Below, piece after piece: positions 38,465-50,077 of a stretch of DNA of 64,000 nucleotides. Under the pieces are notes generated by a model. The model did not search any database. It saw only the letters and a program-made list of their open reading frames with translations, and was not told the origin of the DNA. The DNA lies in NCBI GenBank assembly GCA_025769875.1, contig JAGFNK010000078.1, positions 62,001 through 126,000 of the forward strand, given 5' to 3'. The translations under genes were made by a program, and so were the position numbers. Source of the stretch: Russula earlei (Eukaryota > Basidiomycota > Agaricomycetes > Russulales > Russulaceae). How positions within the stretch are numbered: position 1 is the stretch's first letter; each line of letters starts with the position of its first letter.

Positions 38465-39070
38465 CTACCTCCCCGGCGTCGGCGGCGTCAAAACGAACCG
38501 CAGCCCGGCGGGCGGCCCGCTGTCCGATTCGACGACGTCGACAAAGATGGGCCGATTCGGTTCCAGATCGAGCGACGCCCGCGAGCCATCCCCGTCGTCG
38601 CCCCCTTTCTCCCAAGCCGAAGGACCGAGGTGACCCTCCTCCGCTTCCACGTCCGACTCCGGGTCTAGACCGCGCGAAACGCGACGGCGCGGCCGCGGCT
38701 TGGCCCTCAGTCTGGCCCTACGTCGTCGTCTTCCTAGGAGGAGGAAATGGACTAGGATGATGAGAGAGACCAGGAAGATCCCCGAGAGTGTGCCTGCGAG
38801 TGCGATCGCTGCGAAAAAAAGGGAGCCAGGTTCGTCCGGATGACGGCGGTTCAAAGTTTTGTAACGTATGGTCAGCCACACGCCAACAGCTCCCGAGTTT
38901 TTCCAGAGCAAGCCATCGAGGGCGCGACACTCACATGGAGAGAATGTTAGCCGTGAGACCCATGTCGCGGCGATAGCGTAGCGTTCGAGGAATGGAAGGG
39001 CTGCCTGTGGTGGATGTGAGGATTCGGTCGGAGGTGGTGGCGAATTCAACTTGGAGCTTCTCCACTGCAT
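38465..39070 (-). CDS. Putative single-pass membrane protein (structure uncertain)
   Basis: A two-exon model, 39070-38935 and 38808-38465, gives 159 aa with a GTGAGT...TTTTTTTCGCAG intron. The only clear feature is a transmembrane segment, IALAGTLSGIFLVSLIILVHF, followed by a very basic stretch (RRRRRARLRAKPRPRRR) that obeys the positive-inside rule and a Ser/Asp/Glu-rich cytosolic tail. The first exon is doubtful: another frame of the same DNA (39060-38935) reads like protein, e.g. EKLQVEFATTSDRILT, and would require a different donor and further upstream exons. I do not recognise the family. Confidence 0.35.
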   Translation of the reverse strand: MQWRSSKLNSPPPPTESSHPPQAALPFLERYAIAATWVSRLTFSPCECRALDGLLWKNSGAVGVWLTIRYKTLNRRHPDEPGSLFFAAIALAGTLSGIFLVSLIILVHFLLLGRRRRRARLRAKPRPRRRVSRGLDPESDVEAEEGHLGPSAWEKGGDDGDGSRASLDLEPNRPIFVDVVESDSGPPAGLRFVLTPPTPGR

Positions 39071-39611
39071 TCATTCAAACCATACGATTAGATAAGAACG
39101 CGGTATTGATGATTGTGAGATGCACTCATCGGACACAAACGAACACGTAGGTTAGTGATTCTTTCTCCTCTCAAATATTATCGAGGAGAGTAAGTTCCGC
39201 CGGCATTCAATTCGCGTTTAATCTAGGTCACGCATGCCCCTTACTGGGTTTCCTCGAACCTGAGGGTTGCATATGTCTCATCTCTCAGTTTAAAGTGGAA
39301 CGAGGCCAAACTAGTACCGCCAAAGAGGAAGACCATGCAATCACGATGTACCACCGCGAATGGTCATCGAGTTGGTGTGCCCCTAAATCGCTGATAGTCG
39401 ACTAGGCAAGTAACCGCACGGCAAATTTACCTACGACGACCTCGAAATCGCGGCGCGGATGATTTACTTTCCACCATAAGAAAGTACTCAATGTATTGCT
39501 CGTCCCGGCCATTCCGCAGAGTCTGCTTTACTATGAATACAGTATCAGTACTAGATCTATTGGACCAGCTGAGCACCTAAACATGGGGGTCACAAAATGC
39601 GTAAACGTAGA
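39071..39611. other. Intergenic, nothing recognised
   Basis: No coding signal or repeat stands out. If the membrane-protein gene has further upstream exons they would lie at the low-coordinate end of this stretch. Confidence 0.4.
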
Positions 39612-41285
39612 CTAGCCCTCGTCGTCGCTCAAGAAACTACCCTCATCGTTCGACTCTCCATCTGACTCGCCAACACCCCATGTGTCAGGTTCGCCATCAC
39701 AGAACACTTGCCCGAATGCTACAGTATTCAAGTCCGCCAATTGCTGTGGTGTTATGTGACAGTTGAGAAGCTTTATATGCGGAACAGCCCACTCTAGCTT
39801 AGAGCGTCGTGTGAGGGCACGCTTGAAAGTAGGGAAGAGCTGGTTGTCCCCCAGTGGAAATGAAAAGTGAGCGTGCTCAATAGTCAGAGATGTCAGATTC
39901 GGTAGGACGATCTCGTTGGTCCCACTGGTCGATGACACATCTATGACGTGGGCGTCGTGGAACGCACTCACAAATCCGTACGTATAACCGCCTGACAGCA
40001 GGACCGTCTCGACACGAGTCAGATGAGGGAAGACCTTGAGCCACTCTACGCCCGCTGTGTCATGCTCAGCGCAAAATAACAGGGCATTGAATTGGACGAT
40101 TCGGCCTAAAGGTAAGCTGGACAGAAGGTTCGAAAGGTTTGGGGCAACCTCCACGTTATCCGGCTGACGAGATGGTTGCCATGTTAGATACAGATCAAGG
40201 AAGAGTTCGTCAGCATCTTCCACAGGATGAGCAGTAATTGTCATGGAGTGATACCACGACCGAATCGACGCATGGTAGGGCAATTCTTGCCTGTCGAGTT
40301 GACTAAAACTAGAGGATATGATATCTGCTAATGGGGGGATAGCCAATGCAACTTCGGGGATATGCCAACGGGTTACCGCGCTCAAAGTGACCTGCCGACA
40401 ACGTGGAATGACGAAATGGCGCATAACGTTCGCACAATCAAGGACAAATCCTGTGAGGGAGAGGTCAATCAAGTGTTCGAGTTTGATTGGGGGGATGTCG
40501 TGGGGTGGGAGTGTTCTGATGTTAGTAGGGAGCTCGGAGATAGCGTGAATGAGTGCAAGAATTTCCAACTTGCTCATTATCTGTAAGAGAGAAAGAATGT
40601 TCTCTATGGATGGCCTCGAAGCCATGGGGATGTCCTTGAGAACCAGAGTGGTTAGATTTCCGATTGAGGAGAACAGCTTCCAATTGAGATGACAGGAAGA
40701 CAGCTCCAAGACACGAAGATATGGAGCATTCTCCATAGAAGGGTAGACATAATCAGGGAATACTGAGGGGCTGGCCAGAATTAACTCTTCCAAGATATCT
40801 GGGGATCCGGTTAGAAAAGGGGAAAGTAGGTCACCGAGGTCACGGAATCGATTGGAAAGGAAGATAGAAAGATGTCGGATGTGGCGAATATGAGAAAGGG
40901 CAAGTCGCACAGAACTTAGGAAGGCATTATCGGCGAGGTCCTGATATCCTATTGAGATTCGAATGGTCAGTGGTGCGGTCCGTGATCGTTCGAGCATGAT
41001 GGCGGTCCACTCAGGCGGGCGAAAGAGGATGTTTGTCCACAGGAGGGGGCACTGAAGAGCCGAATTGCGCCAGGCCCTACATACATGGCTGATCTGAAGG
41101 CAAGTTGGTGAGCACAACGAAGACCAGCGGTTGGTAAGTTCAAATTGATGTATGAGGATGAAAATGTCGGTGAGGAGGATGTGAGGAAGACGGAAGACGG
41201 GGGTGAGTGAATTGTGATAGGATTTTAGGGATTGTACATGACGAGGGTCGACGGAGAGGTCGATGTCGTCGAATGTGGAAGGCAT
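39612..41285 (-). CDS. F-box and LRR-like protein
   Basis: This is an intronless 557-aa protein of the type greatly expanded in agaricomycetes. The F-box lies at ~residues 30-85: PVFRLPHILLTDIFILIH, then CLQISHVCRAWRNSALQCPLLWTNI. The rest shows irregular leucine-rich segments such as YLRVLELSSCHLNW, NLTTLVLKDIP and LEHLIDLSLTGFVL. F-box proteins recruit substrates to SCF ubiquitin ligases; the LRR-like part would bind the substrate, which is unknown. The C-terminus is acidic (ESDGESNDEGSFLSDDEG). The start codon lies 206 bp from the divergent formin start. Confidence 0.88.
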   Translation of the reverse strand: MPSTFDDIDLSVDPRHVQSLKSYHNSLTPVFRLPHILLTDIFILIHQFELTNRWSSLCSPTCLQISHVCRAWRNSALQCPLLWTNILFRPPEWTAIMLERSRTAPLTIRISIGYQDLADNAFLSSVRLALSHIRHIRHLSIFLSNRFRDLGDLLSPFLTGSPDILEELILASPSVFPDYVYPSMENAPYLRVLELSSCHLNWKLFSSIGNLTTLVLKDIPMASRPSIENILSLLQIMSKLEILALIHAISELPTNIRTLPPHDIPPIKLEHLIDLSLTGFVLDCANVMRHFVIPRCRQVTLSAVTRWHIPEVALAIPPLADIISSSFSQLDRQELPYHASIRSWYHSMTITAHPVEDADELFLDLYLTWQPSRQPDNVEVAPNLSNLLSSLPLGRIVQFNALLFCAEHDTAGVEWLKVFPHLTRVETVLLSGGYTYGFVSAFHDAHVIDVSSTSGTNEIVLPNLTSLTIEHAHFSFPLGDNQLFPTFKRALTRRSKLEWAVPHIKLLNCHITPQQLADLNTVAFGQVFCDGEPDTWGVGESDGESNDEGSFLSDDEG

Positions 41286-41491
41286 GCTGTGGCCACAACG
41301 ACGAGACGATCATTATCATGTCACGGGGGCTGGCGGCCCGGCCACCCGCGCGGCTGTTCAGCAACTGCTTTGGATCAATCGCACAACACAAGCTTGCATT
41401 CATCCCATCCTGGGGTTTCTCAACCCCTTTATCACAGCATTGGCTGCCGCACTCACCGCCATTGTGACAGACCGACGAATACTACCATTCC
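41286..41491. promoter_or_regulatory. Divergent promoter region between F-box and formin genes
   Basis: This is a 206-bp interval between two divergent start codons. No TATA box is obvious. The role is inferred from gene orientation. Confidence 0.35.
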
Positions 41492-44400
41492 ATGGACTCT
41501 TTATTTGGTAGGAAGAAGGCCCGCCCCCGGCAGCCCTCCATCTCCGGTCAGGACCTACGTTCTGTTCCATATGAGAGTGTCCTCCCAGGTCCCCCAATCC
41601 CCGTCAGCCGTCAAAGTGCAGCCTCTCATATCTCTGCACCAATTACGAATCCCACGCTTACCGCCAATGGTACCGAACTCAACCTTCATGCCCTGCAGCG
41701 CTCCCGAGAGGAACGCGAGCGTGCATACGCTCCAACTAGCGCGTCCACCCCGCGCTCGAGCTCTCCGCATGCCTCGTTTGTGACGGATGACTCGTCTACC
41801 CTGCACAGCGAATCCGCCGGCTCTCTTTCCAACACACATTCATCCTCTTCTGCCCGCAAGCTTCGTCAGAGCGGAAGCACCCTGGGACGGCGAAGCCCTG
41901 GCACTCAGGACACTTCTCGTGCCCTTCCTCCCATTCCGTCATCCCCTCCTCCCTCCGCCATTTTTGCATCCGCGCGTCCCCCGTCCTCTTCGACGGCTCG
42001 TTTAGACGATCGCTCTTCCCGACATACTTTCCAATCCGATTCGCATCCCTCTCACAGCCACCGCCATTTTTCACATTTCCACAGACATGGAACCATGGAG
42101 GATTTCAACTTTCCCAGACCAGACGATGCAGAGATAGAGGCTTTGTTCGAACATGTCGTAAGAACCCGCGATTTGGTCAGCTTGCCGCCTCTCACAATCG
42201 AACAAAAATGGCACATGGTAGAAAGTGACGAGCGTCTGCGATGGAAAGACGAAAGGGCGAGGGAAGAGCAAGCCAAGAAAGTCCCAGAGCAAAGCCGCAC
42301 GGGGATGATCGAGGAAAAGTCCCCTGAGTGGTATTTGATGAAGTTCATGGATAGGTCCATAACCCCGAAGGATGCTTCCGGTCTCCTCGTCTCGTTGAGG
42401 GGCCAGGAGTTGGGGTGCGTCTCACACTTCTTCCCTCTCCTTGGCCAAACTAATTCATTGATGATAGATGGTTACAACAATTCATTGCGATGCAAGGAAC
42501 ACGTGTTCTTACGCAGTTCCTCTCGTTCATTAGCCGCAAGGGCAGGCAGAGGTTTGTCCAGATTGTTAGTCGTTGTCTTCCATGCTTAACGGTCTTCAAG
42601 AACGGAAGCCGATCATCAGCTAGAATACGAGACCATTCGTTGCATAAAGCAGATACTCAATTCTGGGGTACGTTTCAGATTTATGTCGCTGAACATTGGT
42701 TCACTTTCTTGGTTCTAGCCCGCTACACAGGATGCTCTTACTCACAACCTCCTCATAACGCAAATCGCGTCTTCTTTGAATTCACCTCGCATAGCTGCCA
42801 GAAAACTTGTGGTCGAGGTCTTGACCTTCTTAGTCTATCGTGGCCCCGAGGCACTGAATCTCGTCACTGGGGCTCTGGAAACTGTCAGCATTACAAACAA
42901 CGTTGGTAGCTCTCCTTATACGTACTGGTTCACGAGCTTCGAGAGTTCAATATCTGGGCGGGGCAAAATGGGTAGCATGGTCGGCGCAAGCGAGGAAGTT
43001 CGAAAGAATGCTGCCACCGAAAGTAATATCAACGAATATGCAGTACGTGTCTTCCGGGTTCAAGAGCGCATTCTTCCCCCTTATAAACTTGAATTGTAGC
43101 TAAGCAATCTCCTCCTTTTAAACGGCATTCTCGACAACTCGGAAGACCTGGACCTTCGCATCCATCATCACAGCCAGATGGCCACTGCTGGGTTGCGTCA
43201 AGTAGTAGAGCTATGTCGCAGCTTCAACTATGACCCACTCAACACGCAGCTGGACAAGCTGCAAGAAACGATCGAAAATGATGAGAAGGACTTACGCGAA
43301 CGTCTAGACCAGGAAATCCTCAAGGACATGACAAGCATTGAGGATGTCTATGCCACACTCAAATCACGGACCCAAAACACGAAGGCCCATGACTATTTCC
43401 TCTCCATTCTACAGCACCTCCTACTCGTGCGGGAGGATGGTCCTGGACTGGTGCAGTACTATCAACTACTGGACTCTCTGGTCACCGATGTTGTCATGGA
43501 TCATAAGCTTGCAGGCGCCGAACAGCGACTTGGGAGATCGGTAGAGAGCATCATCTCCCAGTTCAACGACGCGGAGCAGTTCCGCGTTTTGGAGACTGAG
43601 GCTGCTAAAATGCGTGCCGACCTTCGTCGCATTCAACTCGAGAAGGAAGCACTCGAGGGTGAAATGGTGAATGGCGGAGACGGCCTTGTCGGTGTTCTCA
43701 AAGGTAAAATTGCCAGCCTGGAGGAGAAGCTTCAGATCTCTCGCGAGACTACTGCTCGATTGCAAACGCAGCTAGAGACACAAAAGTCGGCCTACGAAGA
43801 ACAGACTACGCAGCTCGAAGCACAGATCATGGAATTGTTCCGGATGTTAAAGGAACTTGGTGTGGACGGTGTGAGCAAGATCCTGAATAACAGAGGCGCC
43901 ATGGACCGCAAGACCCTCATTGCAACATTGGAGAAGCACATGCAAAGGACCAAGACTATCGACATTCTGGAGGGTCGCGATAGAAATTCTACGCGTCGGA
44001 AAACCCGCGGAGAAGGTCGTGATGACGAGGGCGAATCCGATGACCCCGATGCTACTCCTGGAAGGTCAAAAGTTAAGCGTCACCCCCCCTCCAAGAGGGA
44101 CCAGTTACCAAAAGGAACGCGCTCATCTGAGGGGCCGAATGGACGAACTTCGCAATTCATGGATGCCGATGAAGCAGATGTTAAAGAGCAGATCCAACAA
44201 CAGCTGGCTGCTGGAGTCCTCATTGTAAGTTGTTTTGAGAGTTCGCATCTTGCAATACTGACTTCAATTAGTACCCCCCGAGGGATGATAATGCTGCCAG
44301 TCCGAGAAGCATCAACAGATCCCCGCGTCCCAAGGATCGCCGTCTCGTTGATGATGGCTCACCCTCTAAACAGCCCAAAAAATACAATCTACGTACTGGT

Positions 44401-47086
44401 GACCTTGGACTACCCGCGGTCCATGATGACCAGGATCAGGAAAGCGATCACGACCATTCGACACTTAGTGGAACGACTCTTGCGGCGGAATCTACTACAT
44501 CTTCTTTGGACGGTTCTCGCCCGCCCGGCGTTAATTCCCTTACGGAACAGCTCAGTAAACATTTTGCAGCTAAGCGAGGCCAAACGTCGCCGGATAATGT
44601 GCGGGTACCCCAAGACCAGACTGCTCTACCCGAAGCTATCGAAAATATGGCAGTGCCTCCCCCCCGCCGCCGCCGCCGCCGCCACCACCACCACCACCAC
44701 CGCCAGCTTTTCCTGGCATTTCTGTATCATTACCCCCCCCGCCGCCGCCACCACCACCGCCTCCACCCATGGGGAAATTAGGCTTGGTACCCACAGCTGC
44801 GTCCGGTGCCCCGCCGCCACCGCCGCCACCGCCACCACTTTCTAAGAACCGTGACTCCTATTCAAGTTCTAATCCTAACTCTACACGCGCCTCTATCCTT
44901 CTCGGCGCGAGTTTGAATGTGATTCTCTCAGCACGGAAAGACATGCCCATTACGCCAAATACGAAGATGAAACAATTGCAGTGGGACAAACTTCCTCAGC
45001 AACAAGTGTCGAAGACTTTGTGGCAGGAGGAAGAGCCTTCCAAAGAAAGGGAGATGATAGCGAAGTTATCCCATGACGGAATCTGGCTGGAAATGGAGGA
45101 GGGCTTCAAGGCCAAACAACTCGTCATTAATCTTTTAGGTGTGGTTCTTTCCATTAACGGCGCCAGCGCGCTTACAGTATGTTTGATCACGCTTTTATTG
45201 TTAGCCCGACAGAGGCAGGCCGAATTGAAGAGTGTTCTTGATTCACAAACAAAGAAGCGAGTCGGTCAGTACCCTCCTTCCGTTATGAGTGTCATGGAGT
45301 ATCTGATTCAGGGCCGAAGAAATTCTGATCCAGCGCGTAAAGAAGCTCGCGCCTGAGGAAATCGCCCAAGGTATCAAGGAATTTGACCCTGTAGTGTGCA
45401 CTCAAGTCTTCCTGAGTGAACTCAAGCGGGTAGTTCCTACCCCAGAACAGGTGAGTCCAGACCCAAGAACATTCACCTCTCAACCTTAATATTGAGGCCA
45501 TTCATGTCATAGGTTGGCAAGCTGAACGTTTATCGGAACTCAGAACCAGAGGAGTTGGCTGGCTTACACCCTGCAGATCGCCTCATGGTTAAGCTGATTC
45601 AAATAGAGCGACTTGGTCCACGTATTGACGGCATGCTTTACCGATTATCGTTCGAGGAACAATGGACATTACTTGACGAGGTGAGCCACTTCCTGCCTGT
45701 GATTTCTACATCCTCAACCCTTTTTCAATCGTAGAGTGCCCGTAAATTATCAGAAGCTGGGAAAAGTCTCATGAGTGCTCCCCACTTCAAAGATTTGTTA
45801 AATGTATGTACTCTTCACATACACGGTCACCCCCCACTTCGCTAACCATCATTGCTACACGAACAGCTCATCCTACTTATCGGGAATTATATGAATGGAA
45901 CTGGTATTAAAGGCGGCGCTTTCGGTTTCAGGGTTAGCAGTATCAACAAGGTAATCGGCTTCGTCGTTTCCACGAGCCAGTCGTGTCTCATGGCCTTATT
46001 TTCTAGCTTGTTGATACTAAGTCGGTAAATAATACCACACTCTTACATTTTCTTGAACGTACAGTGGCAAAGCACTTTCCTGCGATGGAGGAATTCCTTG
46101 AGGAGCTCGGCAAACCCGCGGAAGCTTATCGAGGCATGTTCTTTTCCGACCTTTCACGGTATCGATCAGTCAATTTCGTATAGTCAATCTCCAGGATGTC
46201 AGGAAGGGTCTGACAGAACTTCGAGATGGCCTTAGGGCAATTCGGCAAGAACTCAACGAACATTTCTCCGAGATCGAGCAGAACGACCGATATTCCAAGC
46301 AGATGTGGGGCTTCTTGGGAAAAGCGACCCGGCAAATGGAAGATCTCAACGACGATGTGAATGCGGCGGATACGTTGTTCACAGAGGTGATCGGATACTT
46401 TGGGGAGGACGACAAGAATATGTCATCAACAGAATTTTTTGGCATCTTCAAGACCTTTATCATATCTTATCGCGTACGTAACTTTGTGAATCGAGTCGTT
46501 CTAATGTCTTACCATGTTGGGAGTGTAGAAATGCCAGATAGAGAACAGAACGGCTGCGGAAGAGAAGGTCGCGCTGGAGAGGCGAAGGCAAGCCGCCGAA
46601 GAAGCGAAGGCAAGTCGGAAGAAAGCGGCAGAAGACGCCATGGCACAAGGAGCCGAGGAGACAGCTGCTCTCGACACCCTGTTAGAGAAGCTCAGAAACG
46701 GTGACAATGTCGGAAGGCGCGCCCGTCGTGCGCGACCCAGTGCTATCAGCACAAGAGAACCGACCTTGCCGCTTCCAGACAAGGACACGCCCCCCGTTTC
46801 GGCGTTGGGCGGTTCCACAGCGGACATTGCACGAGGCATGCTAGAACAGCTCAAGACGAATGGGTTCCTATCAGAAACCCTCGTGCCAATGTCGCCAACG
46901 ACACCATCGGCACCCAGGCGGCGTCGATTACGGACGGATAACATGGCTGCGGTGGTTGCCGCGGAGCTCGAGGCTGCAGAGGGCCATCTCGGTAGCCCTC
47001 TTGAGAGCTCAAGGATACAACGAGGATTGTTCTCGGCTGCTCTGGGTGCTTATGATGACGGCTCGGACACTGGAAGAGAGTATTGA
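41492..47086 (+). CDS. Diaphanous-related formin (Bni1/SepA type), with a frame break in FH1
   Basis: This is an actin nucleator controlled by Rho GTPases. Exons are 41492-42414, 42468-42551, 42601-42667, 42719-43042, 43100-44224, 44272-45138, 45205-45264, 45320-45450, 45513-45680, 45735-45803, 45867-45950, 46007-46133, 46184-46473 and 46529-47086, giving ~1,625 aa after restoring one base. After a Ser-rich start come GBD/FH3 (SPEWYLMKFMDRS, LKDMTSIEDVYATLKSR), a coiled coil, poly-Pro FH1 and FH2 (MKQLQWDKLP, GIKGGAFGFRVSSINK, FRTFI-like end). The C-terminus has a basic cluster and MLEQLKTNGFL, suiting a DAD. In FH1 the frame breaks in a C7 run (44659-44665); eight Cs would restore poly-Pro. 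The intron at 46134-46183 appears to be GC-AG. Confidence 0.9.
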
Positions 47087-47559
47087 TTTCTACTACATGT
47101 ATCTCATAGACACCTTTGCACTTGTAGTACCTAGTACCTACTATCTTATATATCATACATATTTGGTGGGTTTGAATCGGTCTCTCACGTGGTAACCAAG
47201 TTGGACTTGTAAGCGCTTTGCGAAACGTCATGTCCTTGCATAGCATACCGTCATGAACTTCTTCGTAAACTCCCTACATCACTGCCATCGAGGCTGACTT
47301 TACCAATGCTTGCCTCGTCCCCTCTACTTTCGACCCCCTGCCATAATGACAATTAAATTCCCTGGCGTTGACGCCATCGCGCCCGGTCAAAACCTGTCGA
47401 TGCAGCGTGGGTTCCATGGCGAGCTTTCCTTCTGCAGCGACCAACTTCGTGCATATACCTGTAGTGTATTTTTCCAAACGTCTTTTTTTCGGTTCGTATT
47501 GCCGACGAACACGGCGTAATTGAGCTGTCTGTTTTTTCTGTACGGCGTGAAATCCTTAA

Positions 47560-47937
47560 GGCGATGACTGCGTGGAAAAATCCCACCCCATGTGTTGTGC
47601 CTGTATTTCCACAAGCAGCAAGTGGCATGCGCCGTGCCGCTTCGAGCCAAGTCACTCACGTCAACGTATGAGCTCGTCTGCCTGCGTGACATCCATACGG
47701 CGACGGCTGCATGGAGAAAATCCACCCCATGCGGTGCCAGTGTGCCTGGATTTCCACAAGCAGCAAGCCGCTTCGAGCCAAGTCACCCGCGTCAGCAAAA
47801 GCCACGAAATGACTGTATGAGCTTGTCTGCGTGACATCCATGAGGCGATGGGCGTGGAGACCCCCATGCGGTGTGCCTGAATTTCTACAAGCAGCAAGTG
47901 GCATGCGCCGCGCCGCTTCGAGCCAAGTCACCCGGCG
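47560..47937. repeat. Three-unit imperfect tandem repeat (~95-145 bp units)
   Basis: Three head-to-tail copies start at 47560, 47699 and 47844, each with GGCGATG or GGCGACG. Shared blocks in the same order are CACCCCATG/CCCCCATGCGGTG, ATTTC(C/T)ACAAGCAGCAAG, GCCGCTTCGAGCCAAGTCAC, and (in the first two) GTATGAGCT(C/T)GTCTGC followed by GTGACATCCAT. Copy 2 lacks the GTGGCATGCGCC block present in copies 1 and 3. No transposase motif or known element was recognised. Confidence 0.85.
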
Positions 47938-48303
47938 TTCAGCATCAGCAAAGCAAGGAACATCGACAAGCACATCAAGAGAACGCACAAGGCGCCAAAG
48001 GCACGTTTTCACCGCTGTTTTTCGCTTTTTGTCACCCCACACCCGCTCACTAGTTTGCTTACGATGGCTCGTGCAACCCATGTAGATGTGCTATTCACAC
48101 GGTTACTACTTTATGTGCGGCAATCCCGTGTTGGGACTCTCTCATGTTGATTTTTGCACAGGAATCGGTGTGTACGTTCTGCGTTCCTCAGGAGCTGTTC
48201 GACCGTTCGATCGTAGTCCTGGAAAAGGAAATCTCTGAACCATTCGAATTTAGGGACTGTGCCGGTTGATTTACGCGCCGATAGGAAACGCGTTCTGCAC
48301 TGA

Positions 48304-48324
48304 CACTAAATGTCTCATTTAGTG
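48304..48324. other. Short perfect hairpin
   Basis: CACTAAATG and its reverse complement CATTTAGTG flank a 3-base loop. No gene reads into it and no T tract follows, so its role, if any, is unknown. Confidence 0.6.
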
Positions 48325-48559
48325 TTCAGTTCATGGACCCACCCGTGCACATCCATGTGCCATTTAGATGTGGGCCGTGCTTCCGGTGCTCCGTGTCTGC
48401 TTATCCTGTATCTGATGCGCAGTTCTGTTGGCAAGATCCCATGGTCGTAGACTTTTTGGGGACATAACAAGACGAGGGTTTGAACTCTTTTTTCGGTGTG
48501 AGTGCTAAGCTTCTGATGTACCGGCCCGTCTTATCCAGATTCCTCATTCGGGGTTGATA

Positions 48560-48594
48560 CATCCCTTCCGTACGACGCATCCCTTCCGTACGAC
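48560..48594. repeat. 17-bp direct duplication
   Basis: CATCCCTTCCGTACGAC occurs twice in tandem with a single-base spacer, in non-coding sequence. Confidence 0.8.
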
Positions 48595-49395
48595 TTCGTC
48601 GATCTTCCTTTGCCATCCGAACGATACTATCGGTCCAGGAAAAGGGGTGCCAAGGCACGGGCACTAATATCAGCTTTGTCATTCCAGTTATTGCCTTCCA
48701 GTGCTGTAGCCGGAAAGGGTAACTACTAGACGGAATTGAATGGTATGCTGATTCCCGCCATCAGATGCCACAGCCTCAGCAACAACGGCCCCAATATCAC
48801 AGACGCTGTGTCCTAGCAATAGCTGCTCCCCCAATCCGAGATGGCTATCTATGAACCTCCAACAGTGCAGCGCGCAGCCCGAAAAGTAGCTGATACAAGG
48901 ACAAACGAAGCGAGCGAGGGGATCTGAAAAAGGCGATGTACCAGTGAGAGAAGAAGGCACAGGCGAAGGGCGTCCCTTGAATGATGAGCGCTTTGGAGGA
49001 ATAGTGCATGTGGAGTCGCCGCGACGAAAAAAAGCTCGCGGCCAACCTTCATTGGCACTGTGCGGTATCTACACGTGTCTATGTACTGACACCGAGTCCT
49101 AATTTACCCTACAGCACAGAACATCAAGTCAGGCATGACCTTCATGGGGCCAACGCCAAGGCTTATTTTGAAATCGCGTGTTTCACAAGTTTGCGCTGCG
49201 GGGAATCTCTAACCAGTCGAGCGCCCGTGGTACGTCCGACCACGGGATATCGGCTTCCTGGCCCTAAATCCTTTTGCTTAGCAAGGCGGAAGGAGATACT
49301 GCGCCCACTCGTGTTCCTCTGGACCCGAACGGCCTTAAAAGTCTCGCGCTACAACCCACGGCCGCAATGGTCCCCTCTCCCCCCGTCATCTGGAC

Positions 49396-50077
49396 ATGTC
49401 ATCTTCCCTCCCAGTCTTGACGGACGCCTTGGTAAACCCTCCTGCGTACGGATGGGACCTAGGCTCTATTCTACGTAACGATCTAGAGCCGCTCGATGCC
49501 TTGGCAAGAGGCTCAACCCTTGAAGCAACCGCTGGGTACGACTGGGTGAGGAAATCATGAATTCATGGAAATCAAGCTTTCCGACCTTGGCATCCCCACC
49601 AGACCAGAATACAGCCCGAAACCAAACTGTGGTTTTCCTCTCCCCAGATCGGGCTTCCATTCGGTGTTCTCTCCTACGAGGTAAGGGCTGTTTATTTTTT
49701 ATTTATTCATTTGTGTGAAAGAAAAAAAAAAGGATACCGGACTCTACGGCATTCGAGGCCATTCGCTCATCGAGGACCACAACAGGGATGGGGTAGACCG
49801 TAAAGCGCGACCGGTCTGCAGTTATTGCAACAAAGACTTTGGACGGTCCCAGGAGCTCGAGCGTCACGTGAACGATATTCACCTTCCGCCGCGCCAATGT
49901 CCGTTTTGCACTGCCAAGTGGACTCGCGCTTACCAAATCAAGGCTCACCTCCTTGCCACACATAGCAAGAGATTTTCCCATCAAATTTTGGGCAAAATTG
50001 AGGCTTTGCGCGGACAGCGTCTGATCGACTTCCTATATGGGCTTGTTCATCGCCGCGAAGTAGACGCGACGTCCTAA
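49396..50077 (+). CDS. Small C2H2 zinc-finger protein
   Basis: Three exons, 49396-49545, 49603-49680 and 49733-50077, give 190 aa; all introns are phase 0 with GTGAGG and GTAAGG donors. Two adjacent classical fingers are visible at ~residues 100-155: CSYCNKDFGRSQELERH-x4-H and CPFCTAKWTRAYQIKAH-x4-H, both C-x2-C-x12-H-x4-H. The N-terminal half has no recognised domain. It is probably a nucleic-acid-binding protein, perhaps a transcription factor, but two fingers alone do not prove that. The A10 run before exon 3 serves as part of the acceptor region. Confidence 0.75.

Larger units (their letters stand above)
47087..49395. other. Gene-poor region with tandem repeats
   Basis: Apart from the repeat array, the short direct repeat and the hairpin listed separately, I see no gene. 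Long open frames across 47350-48080 on both strands are produced by the repeat units and show no motif. The right end presumably holds the promoter of the C2H2 gene. Confidence 0.45.

Noticed and set aside
47560..47937. CRISPR-like repeat array
   Set aside because: Units are contiguous and diverged with no unique spacers, and the genome is eukaryotic.
47353..48085. Overlapping open frames on both strands through the tandem repeat
   Set aside because: Created by repetition of the same non-coding unit; no domain features.
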